64,000 nt of DNA from Oceanimonas smirnovii ATCC BAA-899 (GCF_000381965.1 NZ_KB908470.1:1-64000); one strand, 5' to 3'. Shown: positions 18,048 through 27,690, counted from the first letter of the stretch. Notes: a model not told the origin generated them from the sequence alone. A program made the numbers and translations.

Positions 18048-19259
18048 ATGAGTAACGATCTGGTCCTGGTGCTTAACTGTGGCAGCTCTTCCCTCAAGTT
18101 TGCCATTCTGGATGCCACCAGCGGCAATGAGCAGCTGTCGGGACTGGCCGAATGCTTCTATCTGCCTGATGCCCGCATCAAGTGGAAACTGAACGGTGAA
18201 AAAGGCGAAGCCGGGCTGGGTGCCGGTGCTGCACACCAGCAGGCGCTGGACTTTATTGTGAGCCAGCTGCTCAACCCCAACCCGGGGCTGCTGCAGGGGC
18301 TGGTGGCGGTGGGCCACAGAGTGGTGCACGGCGGCGAGCGCTTCACCCGCTCGGCGCTGATCACCGACGAGGTCATCAAAGGCATTGAAGACTGTGCCAG
18401 TCTGGCTCCGCTGCACAACCCGGCGCATCTGGTGGGTATTCACTCGGCGCTGGCGTCTTTCCCCAACCTGCCTCAGGTAGCGGTATTTGACACTGCCTTT
18501 CATCAGACCATGCCCGAGCAGGCTTACCTCTATGCCATTCCGCACCGGCTTTATCGCGAGCATGGCATTCGCCGCTACGGCATGCATGGTACCAGCCACT
18601 ACTTTATTACCCAGGAAACCGCCAAAGTACTGAATAAACCGGTTAACGAGCTGAATATTATCAGCTGTCACCTGGGTAACGGTGCTTCCGTGTGTGCGGT
18701 GAAAAATGGTGAATCGGTAGACACCTCCATGGGCCTGACGCCGCTGGAAGGCCTGGTGATGGGCACTCGCAGCGGCGATATCGATCCGGCCATTATTTTT
18801 CATCTGCACGATGCTCTGGGCTACAGCGTGGAAAGCATTAATACCCTGCTGACCAAAGAATCTGGCCTGCTGGGGTTAACCGAAATCAGCAGTGACTGTC
18901 GCTTTGCGGTAGAAAACTATCATCAGTTGCCGGCCGCCAAACGGGCGCTGGATATTTTTGCCTATCGCCTGGCCAAATACATTGCCGGCTACACCTGTGC
19001 CCTTGATGGCCGGCTGGATGCCATCGTGTTTACCGGTGGCATTGGCGAAAACGCCGCCACGGTGCGCGCGCTGACCCTGTCCAAACTGGCACTGCTGGGT
19101 GTGGAAGTAGATGCCGACGCCAACCGCGATGCCTGCCTGGGCCGGGCGGGGCGCATCAGCACCAGTAACAGCCTGCCGGTGTGGGTGCTGCCCACCAATG
19201 AAGAATGGGTGATTGCCAAAGACGCACTCGCCCTGTCACAACAAGAGGAAAACCAATGA
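18048..19259 (+). CDS. ackA: Acetate kinase
   Basis: A 403-residue ASKHA-fold kinase interconverting acetyl phosphate + ADP and acetate + ATP. N-terminal [15 protein letters not shown] is the family phosphate-binding signature; further motifs are [21 protein letters not shown] with the catalytic His, [11 protein letters not shown] and FTGGIGENA. The ATG at 18048 follows AAAGGA and matches the family N-terminus. Overlaps pta by 4 bp. Works with Pta in overflow and fermentative acetate metabolism, fitting the nearby frd operon and the distant acs gene. Confidence 0.97.
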   Translation: MSNDLVLVLNCGSSSLKFAILDATSGNEQLSGLAECFYLPDARIKWKLNGEKGEAGLGAGAAHQQALDFIVSQLLNPNPGLLQGLVAVGHRVVHGGERFTRSALITDEVIKGIEDCASLAPLHNPAHLVGIHSALASFPNLPQVAVFDTAFHQTMPEQAYLYAIPHRLYREHGIRRYGMHGTSHYFITQETAKVLNKPVNELNIISCHLGNGASVCAVKNGESVDTSMGLTPLEGLVMGTRSGDIDPAIIFHLHDALGYSVESINTLLTKESGLLGLTEISSDCRFAVENYHQLPAAKRALDIFAYRLAKYIAGYTCALDGRLDAIVFTGGIGENAATVRALTLSKLALLGVEVDADANRDACLGRAGRISTSNSLPVWVLPTNEEWVIAKDALALSQQEENQ

Positions 19260-21415
19260 CCAGAACCATCATGCTGGTGCCTGTCAGCAGTGGTGTGGGT
19301 GCCACCTCGGTAAGCCTGGGGATGGTGCGCGCCATGGAGCGCAACGGCGTTAACGTCAGCTTTTTCAAACCGGTATCCCAGCCTCGAAACCGCCGCAAAA
19401 TACAGGATCATTCCACTGCTGTGGTGGCCAATGGCACCAACCTGACGCCGCCCGAGCCCTTTGCCCTCAGCTATGCCGAAAGCATGATCTCGGCGGGCAA
19501 TCTGGATGTATTACTGGAAGAAATTGTGGCCCGCTTTGAAAAGCACGTGACCGAAAGCGCTGCCGAAGTGGTGGTGGTAGAAGGGCTTATTCCTACCGAC
19601 AAACAGCCCTTTGCCACCCGCATTAACTACGATATTGCCAAGGCGCTGGACGCCGACATGGTGTTTATTGCCCAGCCCGGCAGCGACAGCAGCCAATATT
19701 TAAAAGAGCGGCTGGAGCTGGCCTGCGCCAACTTTGGTGGTGTGCTCAACAAGCGTATTGTGGGTTGCATCATCAATAAGGTAGGGGCACCGGTTGACGA
19801 GCAGGGCAACACCCGGCCCGATTTGACAGAAATGTTTAACCCCAACTACAAGGGCGATCATGTTACTGCCAACCTGGAAGTGCTGCAGGTGTTTGGCAAA
19901 ACGCCCCTGCGCATTCTGGGCTGCATTCCCTGGAATACTCAGCTGGTGGCTCCCCGTGCGGTGGATCTGGCCCGTCACCTCAATGCCACCATTATTAACG
20001 AAGGCGCGCTTAATACCCGCCGCCTGCAAAGTGTGACCTTCTGCGCCCGCGCGCTGCACAACATGGTGCATCACTTTAAACCGGGCAGCCTGCTGGTGGC
20101 GTCCGGCGACCGCTCAGACGTGATAGTGTCTGTGTGTCTGGCTGCCATGAACGGCGTTAAAATCGGCGCGCTGCTGCTGACCGGCAGCTATCACCCCGAG
20201 CCTCAGATCATGGCGCTGTGCCAGCGTGCCATTGAGACCGGCCTGCCCATTCTGATGGTCAACACCAACACCTGGCAGACGGCGGTCAGCCTGCAGCATT
20301 TTAATCTGGAAATTCCGGTAGATGACGCCGGCCGTATTGAAGCAGTGCAGGACTATGTGGCCGGCCATATCGACAAGCACTGGATTGAATCGCTGTCGGC
20401 CAAGTCTGCCCGCAGCCGCCGGCTCAGTCCGCCGGCGTTCCGCTATCAGCTTACCGAGCTGGCCCGCCGGGCCGCCAAGCGCATTGTGCTGCCGGAAGGG
20501 GAAGAGCCGCGTACCATCAAGGCCGCCGCCATCTGTGCCGAGCGCGGCATTGCCCGCCCTGTGCTGCTGGGCAACCCGGAAGAAGTGCTGCGCATTGCCG
20601 CTCAGCAGGGGGTGGTGCTGGATGAAAAGGTCGACATTGTTGATCCGGAAGAAGTACGGGAAAACTATGTAGAGCGGCTGGTCGAGCTGCGTAAAGGCAA
20701 GGGCATTACCGAAATTGTGGCCCGCGAGCAGCTGCAGGACAACGTGGTGCTGGGCACCATGATGCTGGAACGCGATGAAGTGGACGGTCTGGTGTCCGGT
20801 GCTGTTAATACCACGGCCAACACCATACGGCCGCCGCTGCAAATTATTAAAACCGCGCCAGGCTGCTCGCTGGTGTCGTCTGTATTCTTTATGCTGCTGC
20901 CGGATCAGGTGCTGGTATATGGCGACTGTGCCATCAATCCGGATCCTACCGCCGAGCAGCTGGCAGAGATTGCCATTCAGTCGGCAGAGTCGGCCCGTGC
21001 CTTTGGCATAGAGCCCAGAGTGGCCATGATCTCCTACTCCACCGGTAGCTCAGGCACGGGTGCCGATGTGGAAAAAGTGCGGGAAGCCACGCGTCTGGCT
21101 CAGGATAAACGCCCGGATCTGGTGATTGACGGCCCGCTGCAGTATGACGCCGCCATTATGGAAAATGTGGCCAAGTCCAAAGCGCCCGATTCACCGGTAG
21201 CGGGCAAGGCTACCGTGTTTATTTTCCCGGATCTGAATACCGGCAATACTACCTACAAGGCGGTGCAGCGGTCAGCTCAGCTGGTGTCCATTGGCCCCAT
21301 GCTGCAGGGCATGCGCAAACCGGTAAACGATCTGTCCCGCGGTGCTCTGGTAGACGACATTGTCTATACCATAGCGCTGACTGCCATTCAGGCAGGGCAG
21401 CAGAGCGGTAAATAA
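19256..21415 (+). CDS. pta: Phosphate acetyltransferase
   Basis: A 719-residue long-form Pta: an N-terminal BioD/CobQ-like P-loop-fold domain ([22 protein letters not shown]), a central DRTGG domain, and the C-terminal PTA_PTB catalytic domain (about 395-715; [54 protein letters not shown]). It converts acetyl-CoA + Pi to acetyl phosphate + CoA. The start overlaps the ackA stop in ATGA, so ackA-pta is one operon. Confidence 0.97.
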   Translation: MTRTIMLVPVSSGVGATSVSLGMVRAMERNGVNVSFFKPVSQPRNRRKIQDHSTAVVANGTNLTPPEPFALSYAESMISAGNLDVLLEEIVARFEKHVTESAAEVVVVEGLIPTDKQPFATRINYDIAKALDADMVFIAQPGSDSSQYLKERLELACANFGGVLNKRIVGCIINKVGAPVDEQGNTRPDLTEMFNPNYKGDHVTANLEVLQVFGKTPLRILGCIPWNTQLVAPRAVDLARHLNATIINEGALNTRRLQSVTFCARALHNMVHHFKPGSLLVASGDRSDVIVSVCLAAMNGVKIGALLLTGSYHPEPQIMALCQRAIETGLPILMVNTNTWQTAVSLQHFNLEIPVDDAGRIEAVQDYVAGHIDKHWIESLSAKSARSRRLSPPAFRYQLTELARRAAKRIVLPEGEEPRTIKAAAICAERGIARPVLLGNPEEVLRIAAQQGVVLDEKVDIVDPEEVRENYVERLVELRKGKGITEIVAREQLQDNVVLGTMMLERDEVDGLVSGAVNTTANTIRPPLQIIKTAPGCSLVSSVFFMLLPDQVLVYGDCAINPDPTAEQLAEIAIQSAESARAFGIEPRVAMISYSTGSSGTGADVEKVREATRLAQDKRPDLVIDGPLQYDAAIMENVAKSKAPDSPVAGKATVFIFPDLNTGNTTYKAVQRSAQLVSIGPMLQGMRKPVNDLSRGALVDDIVYTIALTAIQAGQQSGK

Positions 21416-21429
21416 GAGGTCGTACTGAA

Positions 21430-21450
21430 TGCCGCGCTTCAGGCGCGGCA
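21430..21450. terminator. Hairpin terminator between pta and the DUF2892 gene
   Basis: TGCCGCGC-TTCAG-GCGCGGCA, a perfect 8-bp GC-rich stem 14 bp after the pta stop and 10 bp from the convergent stop. There is no long T-run, so termination may be modest. Confidence 0.55.
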
Positions 21451-21460
21451 ATATACAAAC

Positions 21461-21640
21461 TTATTTGCTCTTGATGCCCAGTATTTTATACAGCGGGCAA
21501 AAGTTCACAAAAGCGGTGATCAGCGGAATCACGCCAATCCAGCCCCAGGGCGTCTGCGGCCCCACAAACACCATGGCAATCAGGGCCAGGCCCACCACAA
21601 TACGAATGACCTTATCGATACTGCCCACGTTCTTTTCCAT
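21461..21640 (-). CDS. DUF2892 family small membrane protein
   Basis: A 59-residue protein: MEKNVGSIDKVIRIVVGLALIAMVF... has the N-terminal helix start and the central FVGPQTPWGWIGVIPLITAFVNFCPLY typical of DUF2892 (YgaP C-terminal-like) proteins, with two transmembrane helices and a CPLY motif. Relatives accompany rhodanese domains and thiol stress genes; here it is alone. Start 21640 has AGGAG 5 bp upstream. Confidence 0.88.
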   Translation of the reverse strand: MEKNVGSIDKVIRIVVGLALIAMVFVGPQTPWGWIGVIPLITAFVNFCPLYKILGIKSK

Positions 21641-21772
21641 CACAGCTCCTTTGATTAGCATTTTCTAATTAATAATGGCGCATTTTCATTCGCCCTGCAA
21701 GCCGGCACGCCTTGCAAATTACTGCACGATTGGCGAGGCTGGACCTTTCCCCCGTACCGAGAGTCATGATTG

Positions 21773-22531
21773 ATGAACTTTTTATCCCAGCCGCTGCAAA
21801 GCCTGCCCGAGCCAGACTGGCAACAGGTGCAGGCCATTCCTGTTGTAGATAATGGTGATCCGCTGGTACCACTGGGGCTGGTGCCGCCGCCGCTGCGGGT
21901 GTATCCGGCCTATTTTCACCTGGGGGTGCCCGGCGCGCTGACCGAATGCTATGTGCGCCGCTCGGTATTGCACCGGCTGCAGCAGGCCGCTACGTTGCTG
22001 CCCTCGGGCACCGAGCTGGTGGTACTGGACGGCTGGCGGCCGTTTCGTGTGCAGGAGTATTTGTTTGACACCCTGACGGATGCCCTCAAGCGACGCTTTC
22101 CCGATGAAGATGAGCAGCACCTGCTGGCTCGGGCCCGGCATTTCGTGTCTGTGCCAAGTCAGGATGAAAACGCGCCCAGCCCGCACCTGACCGGCGGGGC
22201 TGTGGATGTGTGCCTGTGTGACGGCAACGGTCAGTTGCTGAACATGGGCACCGCCTTTGACGACATCACTCCCTGGTCTTACACCGCCGCCTTTGAGGGA
22301 GTGGTTAAACCCGGTGCTGCCGAAGCAGAAGTGATTGAACACCGCCGTCTGCTGCACAGCTGCATGACCCGCGCCGGCTTTACCAACCTGCCCAGCGAAT
22401 GGTGGCACTATGACTACGGCACTCAAAACTGGGCCTGGTACAGCCAGCAGCCGGCGGCGATGTTTGGTGCTGTGCAGCAGCCCAGTCTGGCCGAGCGCTG
22501 GCGTATGCAGGTGGACGCCGGCAATCGCTGA
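21773..22531 (+). CDS. D-alanyl-D-alanine dipeptidase (VanX/DdpX, M15D)
   Basis: A 252-residue zinc peptidase. The metal-binding set is visible: SPHLTGGAVDV (SxHxxGxAxD) and the catalytic EWWHYDYG; the VLDGWRPFRVQEYLF segment contains the conserved arginine. VanX-type enzymes cleave D-Ala-D-Ala; outside resistance clusters they are thought to recycle the dipeptide as nutrient. No vanHA or ddp transport genes are nearby and no signal peptide is evident, so a cytoplasmic recycling role is likely (inference). The ATG at 21773 is chosen; a TTG directly before it is in frame. Confidence 0.85.
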   Translation: MNFLSQPLQSLPEPDWQQVQAIPVVDNGDPLVPLGLVPPPLRVYPAYFHLGVPGALTECYVRRSVLHRLQQAATLLPSGTELVVLDGWRPFRVQEYLFDTLTDALKRRFPDEDEQHLLARARHFVSVPSQDENAPSPHLTGGAVDVCLCDGNGQLLNMGTAFDDITPWSYTAAFEGVVKPGAAEAEVIEHRRLLHSCMTRAGFTNLPSEWWHYDYGTQNWAWYSQQPAAMFGAVQQPSLAERWRMQVDAGNR

Positions 22532-22901
22532 GCCGTTTTAAAATGTGATTTCTGCAACAAATTCACACATTAGCCCGGGCATCGGGCTTATGTTTCTCTT
22601 CTTTATTTTTGCACTTCAACGCCCGCCAGCAGGGTTAAGCATAAACAGAGTAAAATGCTTAACCTTATAAAAAATAAAACATATTCCATTGCATCAAAAC
22701 GCGCGATGATTTTCCGCTCAGTGCTGCTCATATCACTTTATAAATGAGTGCCGTCACTTCAATTAACATTACTGATGGTGTTACCTACTTGTTATAAGAC
22801 CAATAGCGGAGTAATTTCCCTGCACTCGTCGGGTGCTCCAAGTAAATGATCCGCAGCCGGCGAACAACTCAGGATGATGTACTGCCAAAAAGGATATGTT
22901 C
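22532..22901. other. AT-rich intergenic region with two inverted repeats
   Basis: This 370-bp gap holds no convincing ORF and is much more AT-rich than its flanks. It contains a weak terminator-like hairpin AGCCCG-GGCAT-CGGGCT (22572-22588, then TTATGTTTCTCTTC), a perfect 10-bp inverted repeat (22633-22664), and the leader of the AGCS transporter gene. A small RNA cannot be excluded. Confidence 0.6.
22633..22664. promoter_or_regulatory. 10-bp perfect inverted repeat upstream of the AGCS transporter
   Basis: GGTTAAGCAT, 12-nt spacer, ATGCTTAACC. No T-run follows on either strand, so an operator or RNA processing element is more likely than a terminator. Confidence 0.4.
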
Positions 22902-24395
22902 ATGAGCGAACTGGTCAATACCATCAACGGCTATATCTGGAGCCTGCCCCTTATCTATCTGTGTTTGGGCGTGGGCTTATACTTCTCTCTTCGTACCCGC
23001 TTTCTGCAGGTACGCCACATCAAGGAAATGGTGCGGCTGATGTTTCAGGGGGGATCCTCTGCCGCCGGCATCAGCTCGTTTCAAGCGCTGGCGCTGTCGT
23101 TGTCGGGCCGGGTAGGCACAGGCAACATTGCCGGTGTGGCCACTGCCATTACCTTTGGCGGCCCGGGTGCCGTGTTCTGGATGTGGGTGGTGGCCTTTTT
23201 AGGCTCGGGCACCGCCTTTGTCGAGTCGGCGCTGGCGCAAATCTACAAAGAAAAAGACGACAACGGCCTCTATCGTGGCGGCCCCGCTTTTTACATTGAA
23301 AAGGGGCTGGGCATTAAATGGTATGCCTGGGTGTTTGCCATCTCCACCGTGCTTGCCTGCGGCATGCTGTTGCCCGGCGTACAGGCCAACAGCATTGCCT
23401 CCGGCATTGAGAACGCCTTTGGCATTCCCACGACTGTCTCAGCGGCCATTGTGGTGGTGCTGCTTGGGCTGATCATCTTTGGCGGCGTAAAGCGTATTGC
23501 TCACTTCACCCAGATAGTGGTGCCCTTTATGGCGCTGGGCTACATTCTGGTGGCCTTTGTGATCCTGGTGCTGAACATTAGCCAGGTGCCGGAAGTCGTC
23601 AGTTTGATTGTGGGCAGTGCCTTTGGCATGAAAGCGGGCTTTGGTGCCATTCTGGGCCTTGCTATTGAATGGGGTGTAAAACGCGGCATCTATTCCAACG
23701 AAGCCGGTCAGGGCACAGGCCCTCATGCGGCGGCGGCGGCCGAAGTGTCTCATCCGGCCAAGCAGGGCCTGGTGCAAAGCTTCTCGGTATACATAGACAC
23801 CCTGTTTGTGTGCTCCGCCACTGCCTTTATGATCATTATCACCGGTGCTTACAACGTCATGGGCAAGGCCGGCGAGGCCATTGTAGAGCAGCTGCCCGGC
23901 GTGGAAGCCGGCCCCGGTTACACTCAGGCGGCGGTAGAGGCGGTCATGCCCGGCTTTGGCGGCATTTTTGTGGCGGTGGCGCTGTTCTTCTTCGCTTTTA
24001 CCACCATTCTGGCTTACTACTACATTGCCGAAACCAACGTGGCTTATATCAACCGCAAGGTACACCGCCCCTGGCTGATGTTTGTGCTCAAGCTGGTGCT
24101 GATGGCGTCTGTGGTATACGGCTCGGTAAAAACCGCCGATCTGGCCTGGGGCCTGGGAGACATTGGTGTGGGGCTGATGGCCTGGCTCAACATTATTGCC
24201 ATTCTGTTACTGCAAAAGCCCGCTCTGCTGGCGCTGAAAGACTATGAAGCGCAAAAGGCACAGGGGCTGGATCCTACCTTTGATCCGGAAAAGCTCGGCA
24301 TTAAAAACGCCGATCACTGGGTAAACAAGGGCAAGCCTTCTCAGGCGGCACCTGCGCCGGATGCCCCTGAGTTAAAACCGCAGCCCGAGCGCTGA
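22902..24395 (+). CDS. Sodium:alanine/glycine symporter, AGCS family
   Basis: A 497-residue inner-membrane transporter with about 11 helices. AGCS signatures are visible: the N-terminal region around LSGRVGTGNIAGVATAITFGGPGAVFWMW and the central GIYSNEAGQGTGPHAAAAAE. Members import alanine or glycine (some glutamine) with Na+. The ATG at 22902 has AAAAGGA 8 bp upstream; an ATG two codons earlier is also in frame. The C-terminal tail is Pro/Ala-rich and low complexity. Monocistronic with its own terminator. It follows a D-Ala-D-Ala dipeptidase gene, so a joint role in D-alanine use is possible but the two are not co-transcribed. Confidence 0.93.
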   Translation: MSELVNTINGYIWSLPLIYLCLGVGLYFSLRTRFLQVRHIKEMVRLMFQGGSSAAGISSFQALALSLSGRVGTGNIAGVATAITFGGPGAVFWMWVVAFLGSGTAFVESALAQIYKEKDDNGLYRGGPAFYIEKGLGIKWYAWVFAISTVLACGMLLPGVQANSIASGIENAFGIPTTVSAAIVVVLLGLIIFGGVKRIAHFTQIVVPFMALGYILVAFVILVLNISQVPEVVSLIVGSAFGMKAGFGAILGLAIEWGVKRGIYSNEAGQGTGPHAAAAAEVSHPAKQGLVQSFSVYIDTLFVCSATAFMIIITGAYNVMGKAGEAIVEQLPGVEAGPGYTQAAVEAVMPGFGGIFVAVALFFFAFTTILAYYYIAETNVAYINRKVHRPWLMFVLKLVLMASVVYGSVKTADLAWGLGDIGVGLMAWLNIIAILLLQKPALLALKDYEAQKAQGLDPTFDPEKLGIKNADHWVNKGKPSQAAPAPDAPELKPQPER

Positions 24396-24410
24396 TCACA
24401 AACCACTACC

Positions 24411-24437
24411 AAAGGCCGGACACAGTTCCGGCCTTTT
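24411..24437 (+). terminator. Rho-independent terminator of the AGCS transporter gene
   Basis: AAAGGCCGG-ACACAGTT-CCGGCCTTTTTT: a 9-bp stem and six T residues, 16 bp after the stop. Confidence 0.9.
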
Positions 24438-24525
24438 TTGGCACCAGCATTTTGTGCACACTGGTGCCTATACTCGGGAGCAGGACTCAGGCATAACGAA
24501 TTCATTACCATCACAGGAGGCAAAC

Positions 24526-25971
24526 ATGGACTCGAACAACCCACTGTGGCAAACCGGCTGGTACTGCAACGGTCAGTGGCAGCGCACTCAGCAACACTAT
24601 GATGTGATTAACCCCGCCACCGGCAAGGTGCTGGCGCAGGTGTCTCGCTGTGGCAGCGATGAAACACAAGCCGCCATTGATGCCGCCGAGCAGGCCTTTA
24701 GTCACTGGCGCAACACCACCCCCAAAGAGCGCACCGCCGTGCTGCATCGCTGGTTTGAGCTGATGATGGAGCATCAGGACGAGCTGGCCGAGCTGATGGT
24801 GCTGGAGCAGGGCAAACCCCTGGCAGAAGCCAAGGGTGAAGTGGCCTATGCCGCCAGCTTTCTGGAATGGTTTGGTGAAGAAGCCAAGCGCGCCACCGGC
24901 AGCACCATTCCCAGCCCCAAGCGGGAAAACCGGCTGTGGGTGATCAAGCAGCCGGTGGGGGTGGTGGCCGCCATTACCCCCTGGAACTTTCCGCTGGCCA
25001 TGATCACCCGCAAGGTGGGCCCGGCCATTGCCGCCGGTTGCACCGCCGTGGTTAAAGCCTCCAGCGTGACCCCTCTGTGTGCCAATGCGCTGGCGGTGCT
25101 GGCCGAGCGGGCCGGCTTGCCTGCCGGTGTGCTTAATTTGGTATCGGGCGACTCGGGCCCCATAGGGGAAACCCTGATGAAGAGCCCGGCCGTGCGCAAG
25201 CTGTCGTTCACCGGCTCCACCGGTATCGGCAAAAAACTGATGGCCCAGGCCGCCGGCACGGTAAAAAAACTGTCACTGGAGCTGGGCGGCAATGCGCCTT
25301 TTATTGTGTTTGACGACGCCGATCTCGATGCCGCCGTGGCCGGGGCCATGGCGTCCAAGTTCCGTAACACCGGCCAGACCTGTGTGTGCGTGAACCGTTT
25401 CTATGTGCAGGCCGGCATTTACGACCAGTTTGTAAGCCGCCTGGCGGAGGCCGCCAGCGCCCTGAAAGTGGCCGAAGGCCGGGTAGAAGGTGCTCAGCAG
25501 GGGCCGCTTATTACTCAGGATGCGCTCGACAAGGTAAAAGCTCATGTGGCCGATGCCCTGGAAAAAGGCGGCCGGCTGGTCTGCGGCGGCGCGGCCCATG
25601 CGTTGGGCGGTACCTTTTATCAGCCCACCGTGATTGCCGATGCCAGCGAAGAAATGCAGCTGGCTCAGGAAGAAACCTTTGGTCCGGTGGCCGCCTGCTT
25701 TAAGTTTACCGATGAAGCAGAGGTCATTGAACGCGCCAACAACACGCCCTTTGGGCTGGCGGCCTACTTCTACACTCAGGATCTGGGCCGGGTGTTCCGC
25801 GTCTCCGAAGCGCTGGAATCAGGCATGGTGGGCGTAAACGAGGGCATCATCTCCAACGAAGTAGCCCCCTTTGGCGGCGTCAAGGAATCCGGCCTGGGCC
25901 GCGAAGGCAGCCAGATAGGGCTGGATGAATTTCTTGAGACCAAATACGTTAACCTGGGTAATTTGAGCTGA
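24526..25971 (+). CDS. gabD: NAD(P)-dependent succinate-semialdehyde dehydrogenase
   Basis: A 481-residue aldehyde dehydrogenase oxidising succinate semialdehyde to succinate, the last step of GABA breakdown. Catalytic Glu is in KLSLELGGNAPFIVFDDAD (about 251-269) and catalytic Cys in NTGQTCVCVNRFYVQ (about 284-298), followed by GabD-typical NEGIISNEVAPFGGVKESGLGREGS. ATG 24526 has ACAGGAGG 6 bp upstream. GabT is not adjacent. An IS200/IS605 element begins immediately after the stop codon, leaving the reading frame intact but replacing whatever stood downstream. Confidence 0.94.
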   Translation: MDSNNPLWQTGWYCNGQWQRTQQHYDVINPATGKVLAQVSRCGSDETQAAIDAAEQAFSHWRNTTPKERTAVLHRWFELMMEHQDELAELMVLEQGKPLAEAKGEVAYAASFLEWFGEEAKRATGSTIPSPKRENRLWVIKQPVGVVAAITPWNFPLAMITRKVGPAIAAGCTAVVKASSVTPLCANALAVLAERAGLPAGVLNLVSGDSGPIGETLMKSPAVRKLSFTGSTGIGKKLMAQAAGTVKKLSLELGGNAPFIVFDDADLDAAVAGAMASKFRNTGQTCVCVNRFYVQAGIYDQFVSRLAEAASALKVAEGRVEGAQQGPLITQDALDKVKAHVADALEKGGRLVCGGAAHALGGTFYQPTVIADASEEMQLAQEETFGPVAACFKFTDEAEVIERANNTPFGLAAYFYTQDLGRVFRVSEALESGMVGVNEGIISNEVAPFGGVKESGLGREGSQIGLDEFLETKYVNLGNLS

Positions 25972-25973
25972 CA

Positions 25974-26110
25974 CATTGACATCCTCCCCTCCCTAAAGGA
26001 AGGGGATTCCTACAGCTAGACGGCAATGTCCTGCCGCGAGAATGTTCATGGCCGCGTTCACATCGCGGTCGTACTCTGCTCCGCACTCAGAGCATGTCCA
26101 TTCTCTTATT
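25974..26110 (-). ncRNA. Candidate omega/reRNA of TnpB
   Basis: In characterised IS200/IS605 elements the guide RNA scaffold spans the tnpB 3' end and the element end, with the guide in flanking DNA. Here that is the tnpB tail plus the hairpin CCCCTTCC-TTTA-GGGAGGGG at 25986-26005 (minus strand). The first guide bases would be the reverse complement of the gabD 3' end. The 5' limit is arbitrary. Confidence 0.35.
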
Positions 26111-27087
26111 CCAAGACCTGCGATACCTCTCGGCCTCGAATCGGGCAGGGTGCCGCAACTCGAACAGGTTTGGGTGGAGTAGGATTCGTTAACGACTTCA
26201 AACACCACTGACCGCGCTATCGCTTTATATTCCAGTTGTGTTTTGAGCATGGCCCAGCCCGCATCCAGTACCGATTTGGCCATGCGGGTTTGGGTTAGCT
26301 TGGTGCTGCTCACGTCACCAACGAAAATCGCGGCGTGGCTGTTTACCAGCCGCGTGCTGAATTTGTGCAAGGCGTCCTTGCGTCGGTTTTTGATCTTGGC
26401 GTGGATCGCCTTGACTCGTTGCTTCTTGTTGGCCCGCTGGGCCTTGCCCAGGGCGCTTTCCAGATCACGGTAAAACCGCCCAGCTGACAGCTTGGTGCCG
26501 TCACTACAGGTAGCCGCATCCTTCAGGCCCAAATCAATGCCCACGGCGCTTTTGCCAGCCGTTACCGGCTGCGCGGCCACCTGCACACAGATATTGAAGT
26601 ACCAGCGGCCCCGCGCATCTTCTGAAAAACTGCCCGCCCGGAACGGGTATTTGGATAAGCCATAGCTGTCCCACACCTTGAAGTGGTGCCCGGCAAATTT
26701 AACCTGGCCGTTGCGCCATTGGGCCGCCCGGCTCTTGAAGGGGATAAAGCCAAGGGAGCGTTTTGAGCCGGAGCTGACCCGCCAGCGCAGCTTGGCTCGC
26801 TTGAACTGCTTGCGGGCCTTGGCATGAACGGCAATCACTTCCTGCACAGTGGCCGAGCCGATCAGATAACCGCGCTCTTTCTGGATGCCTGCCGTCAATT
26901 TCTGAACATCAAACGCAGACAGCCACTCAGGCTTAACCGGGCCAAGATCGCTGTGGTTGCGATTAGCCTTCATGGTCAGTTCGTTGGCGTGGTTAAATAC
27001 TTGGTTTACTTCGAACGCCATCTGCCGGAGCAATTTGGCGTGCTTGTCTTTAACGCGAACGCTGAGTGTTTTGGTCTGAATGCTCAT
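25993..27087 (-). CDS. tnpB: IS200/IS605 TnpB RNA-guided endonuclease
   Basis: A 364-residue TnpB. An N-terminal OrfB helix-turn-helix-type region precedes the RuvC-like nuclease: RuvC-I Asp185 in VGIDLGLKDAA, a zinc finger CSSC...CSEC (Cys308, 311, 332, 335) and RuvC-III Asp342 in DRDVNAAMNIL. The usual RuvC-II glutamate (VVVEDL) is replaced here: the strand reads IFVGDVSSTKL, and the nearest acidic alternative is Glu301 in VVNESYSTQTC. TnpB cleaves DNA next to a target-adjacent motif using an RNA from the element end and favours retention of the IS. Activity is therefore not certain from sequence. Confidence 0.92.
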   Translation of the reverse strand: MSIQTKTLSVRVKDKHAKLLRQMAFEVNQVFNHANELTMKANRNHSDLGPVKPEWLSAFDVQKLTAGIQKERGYLIGSATVQEVIAVHAKARKQFKRAKLRWRVSSGSKRSLGFIPFKSRAAQWRNGQVKFAGHHFKVWDSYGLSKYPFRAGSFSEDARGRWYFNICVQVAAQPVTAGKSAVGIDLGLKDAATCSDGTKLSAGRFYRDLESALGKAQRANKKQRVKAIHAKIKNRRKDALHKFSTRLVNSHAAIFVGDVSSTKLTQTRMAKSVLDAGWAMLKTQLEYKAIARSVVFEVVNESYSTQTCSSCGTLPDSRPRGIAGLGIREWTCSECGAEYDRDVNAAMNILAAGHCRLAVGIPFL

Positions 27088-27133
27088 AGTGGTTTACTAT
27101 AGAGACCATAACTCACGTTTGCAAGGTTGGTCT

Positions 27134-27538
27134 ATGGAACTTAGAAAAGGGCGTCATTGCGTATTTATGCTGCACGCGCACCTGATATTTATCACCAAGT
27201 ACCGGGGCAAAGTGTTCAATGGTGCGCAACTTGCCACCATGAGGGGGGTCATGGCGGGGGTATGCGAGAAATTTGAGGCAGAAATTCAGGAGTTCAACGG
27301 CGAACAGGATCACGTTCATCTGCTGATCACCTACCCGCCAAAGGTGGCGCTGTCCAAGTTGGTTAACAGCCTGAAAGGGGTGTCCAGTCGCAAGATGAAG
27401 CACTATCACCCTGAGCTGATCAAGCCTGCTTATATGAAGGATGCACTGTGGTCTCCAAGCTACTTTGCCGGTTCAGTAGGTGGCGCACCGCTTGAAGTGC
27501 TGAAACAATATATCGAGCAACAGGACAGGCCGCATTGA
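27134..27538 (+). CDS. tnpA: IS200/IS605 TnpA Y1 transposase
   Basis: A 134-residue HUH single-strand transposase. The HUH motif is His60-Val-His62 in EQDHVHLLITYPP and the catalytic tyrosine is Tyr126 in EVLKQYIEQQ. Length and the core WSPSYFAGSVGG match the family, so it appears intact. The start MELRKGRH at 27134 follows AAGGTTGG. Immediately after its stop lies a perfect hairpin (27538-27554, ACGTTGC/GCAACGT). Confidence 0.93.
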   Translation: MELRKGRHCVFMLHAHLIFITKYRGKVFNGAQLATMRGVMAGVCEKFEAEIQEFNGEQDHVHLLITYPPKVALSKLVNSLKGVSSRKMKHYHPELIKPAYMKDALWSPSYFAGSVGGAPLEVLKQYIEQQDRPH

Positions 27539-27690
27539 CGTTGCTTCGCAACGTGGCGCTATCCCTCCCCGCCCTAAAAGGACGGGGCTTCCCGTGCCTT
27601 ATTGGTGACGGGGAAGCGGGTCGGTTGGTGACTGTTTTTTATACAGACAACCGGCCCGGGTGCGGAATTGTCATGATTTTGCGTTAAACT

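Larger units (their letters stand above)
25974..27606. mobile_element. IS200/IS605-family insertion sequence (divergent tnpA/tnpB)
   Basis: About 1.63 kb. The ends carry related subterminal hairpins rather than inverted repeats: CCCCTCCCTAAAGGAAGGGG (25986-26005) near the tnpB end and a matching hairpin at 27567-27587 near the tnpA end. tnpB reads leftward and tnpA rightward from a common 47-bp centre, the IS605/IS608 arrangement. By family logic the left end is on the tnpA side and the right end abuts gabD. Exact termini are inferred from typical end sequences and may be off by a few bases. Confidence 0.85.

Noticed and set aside
22545-22571. CRP site TGTGA...TCACA after the dipeptidase gene
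   Set aside because: The half-sites are 14 bp apart instead of 6, so it does not fit CRP; more likely a weak dyad.
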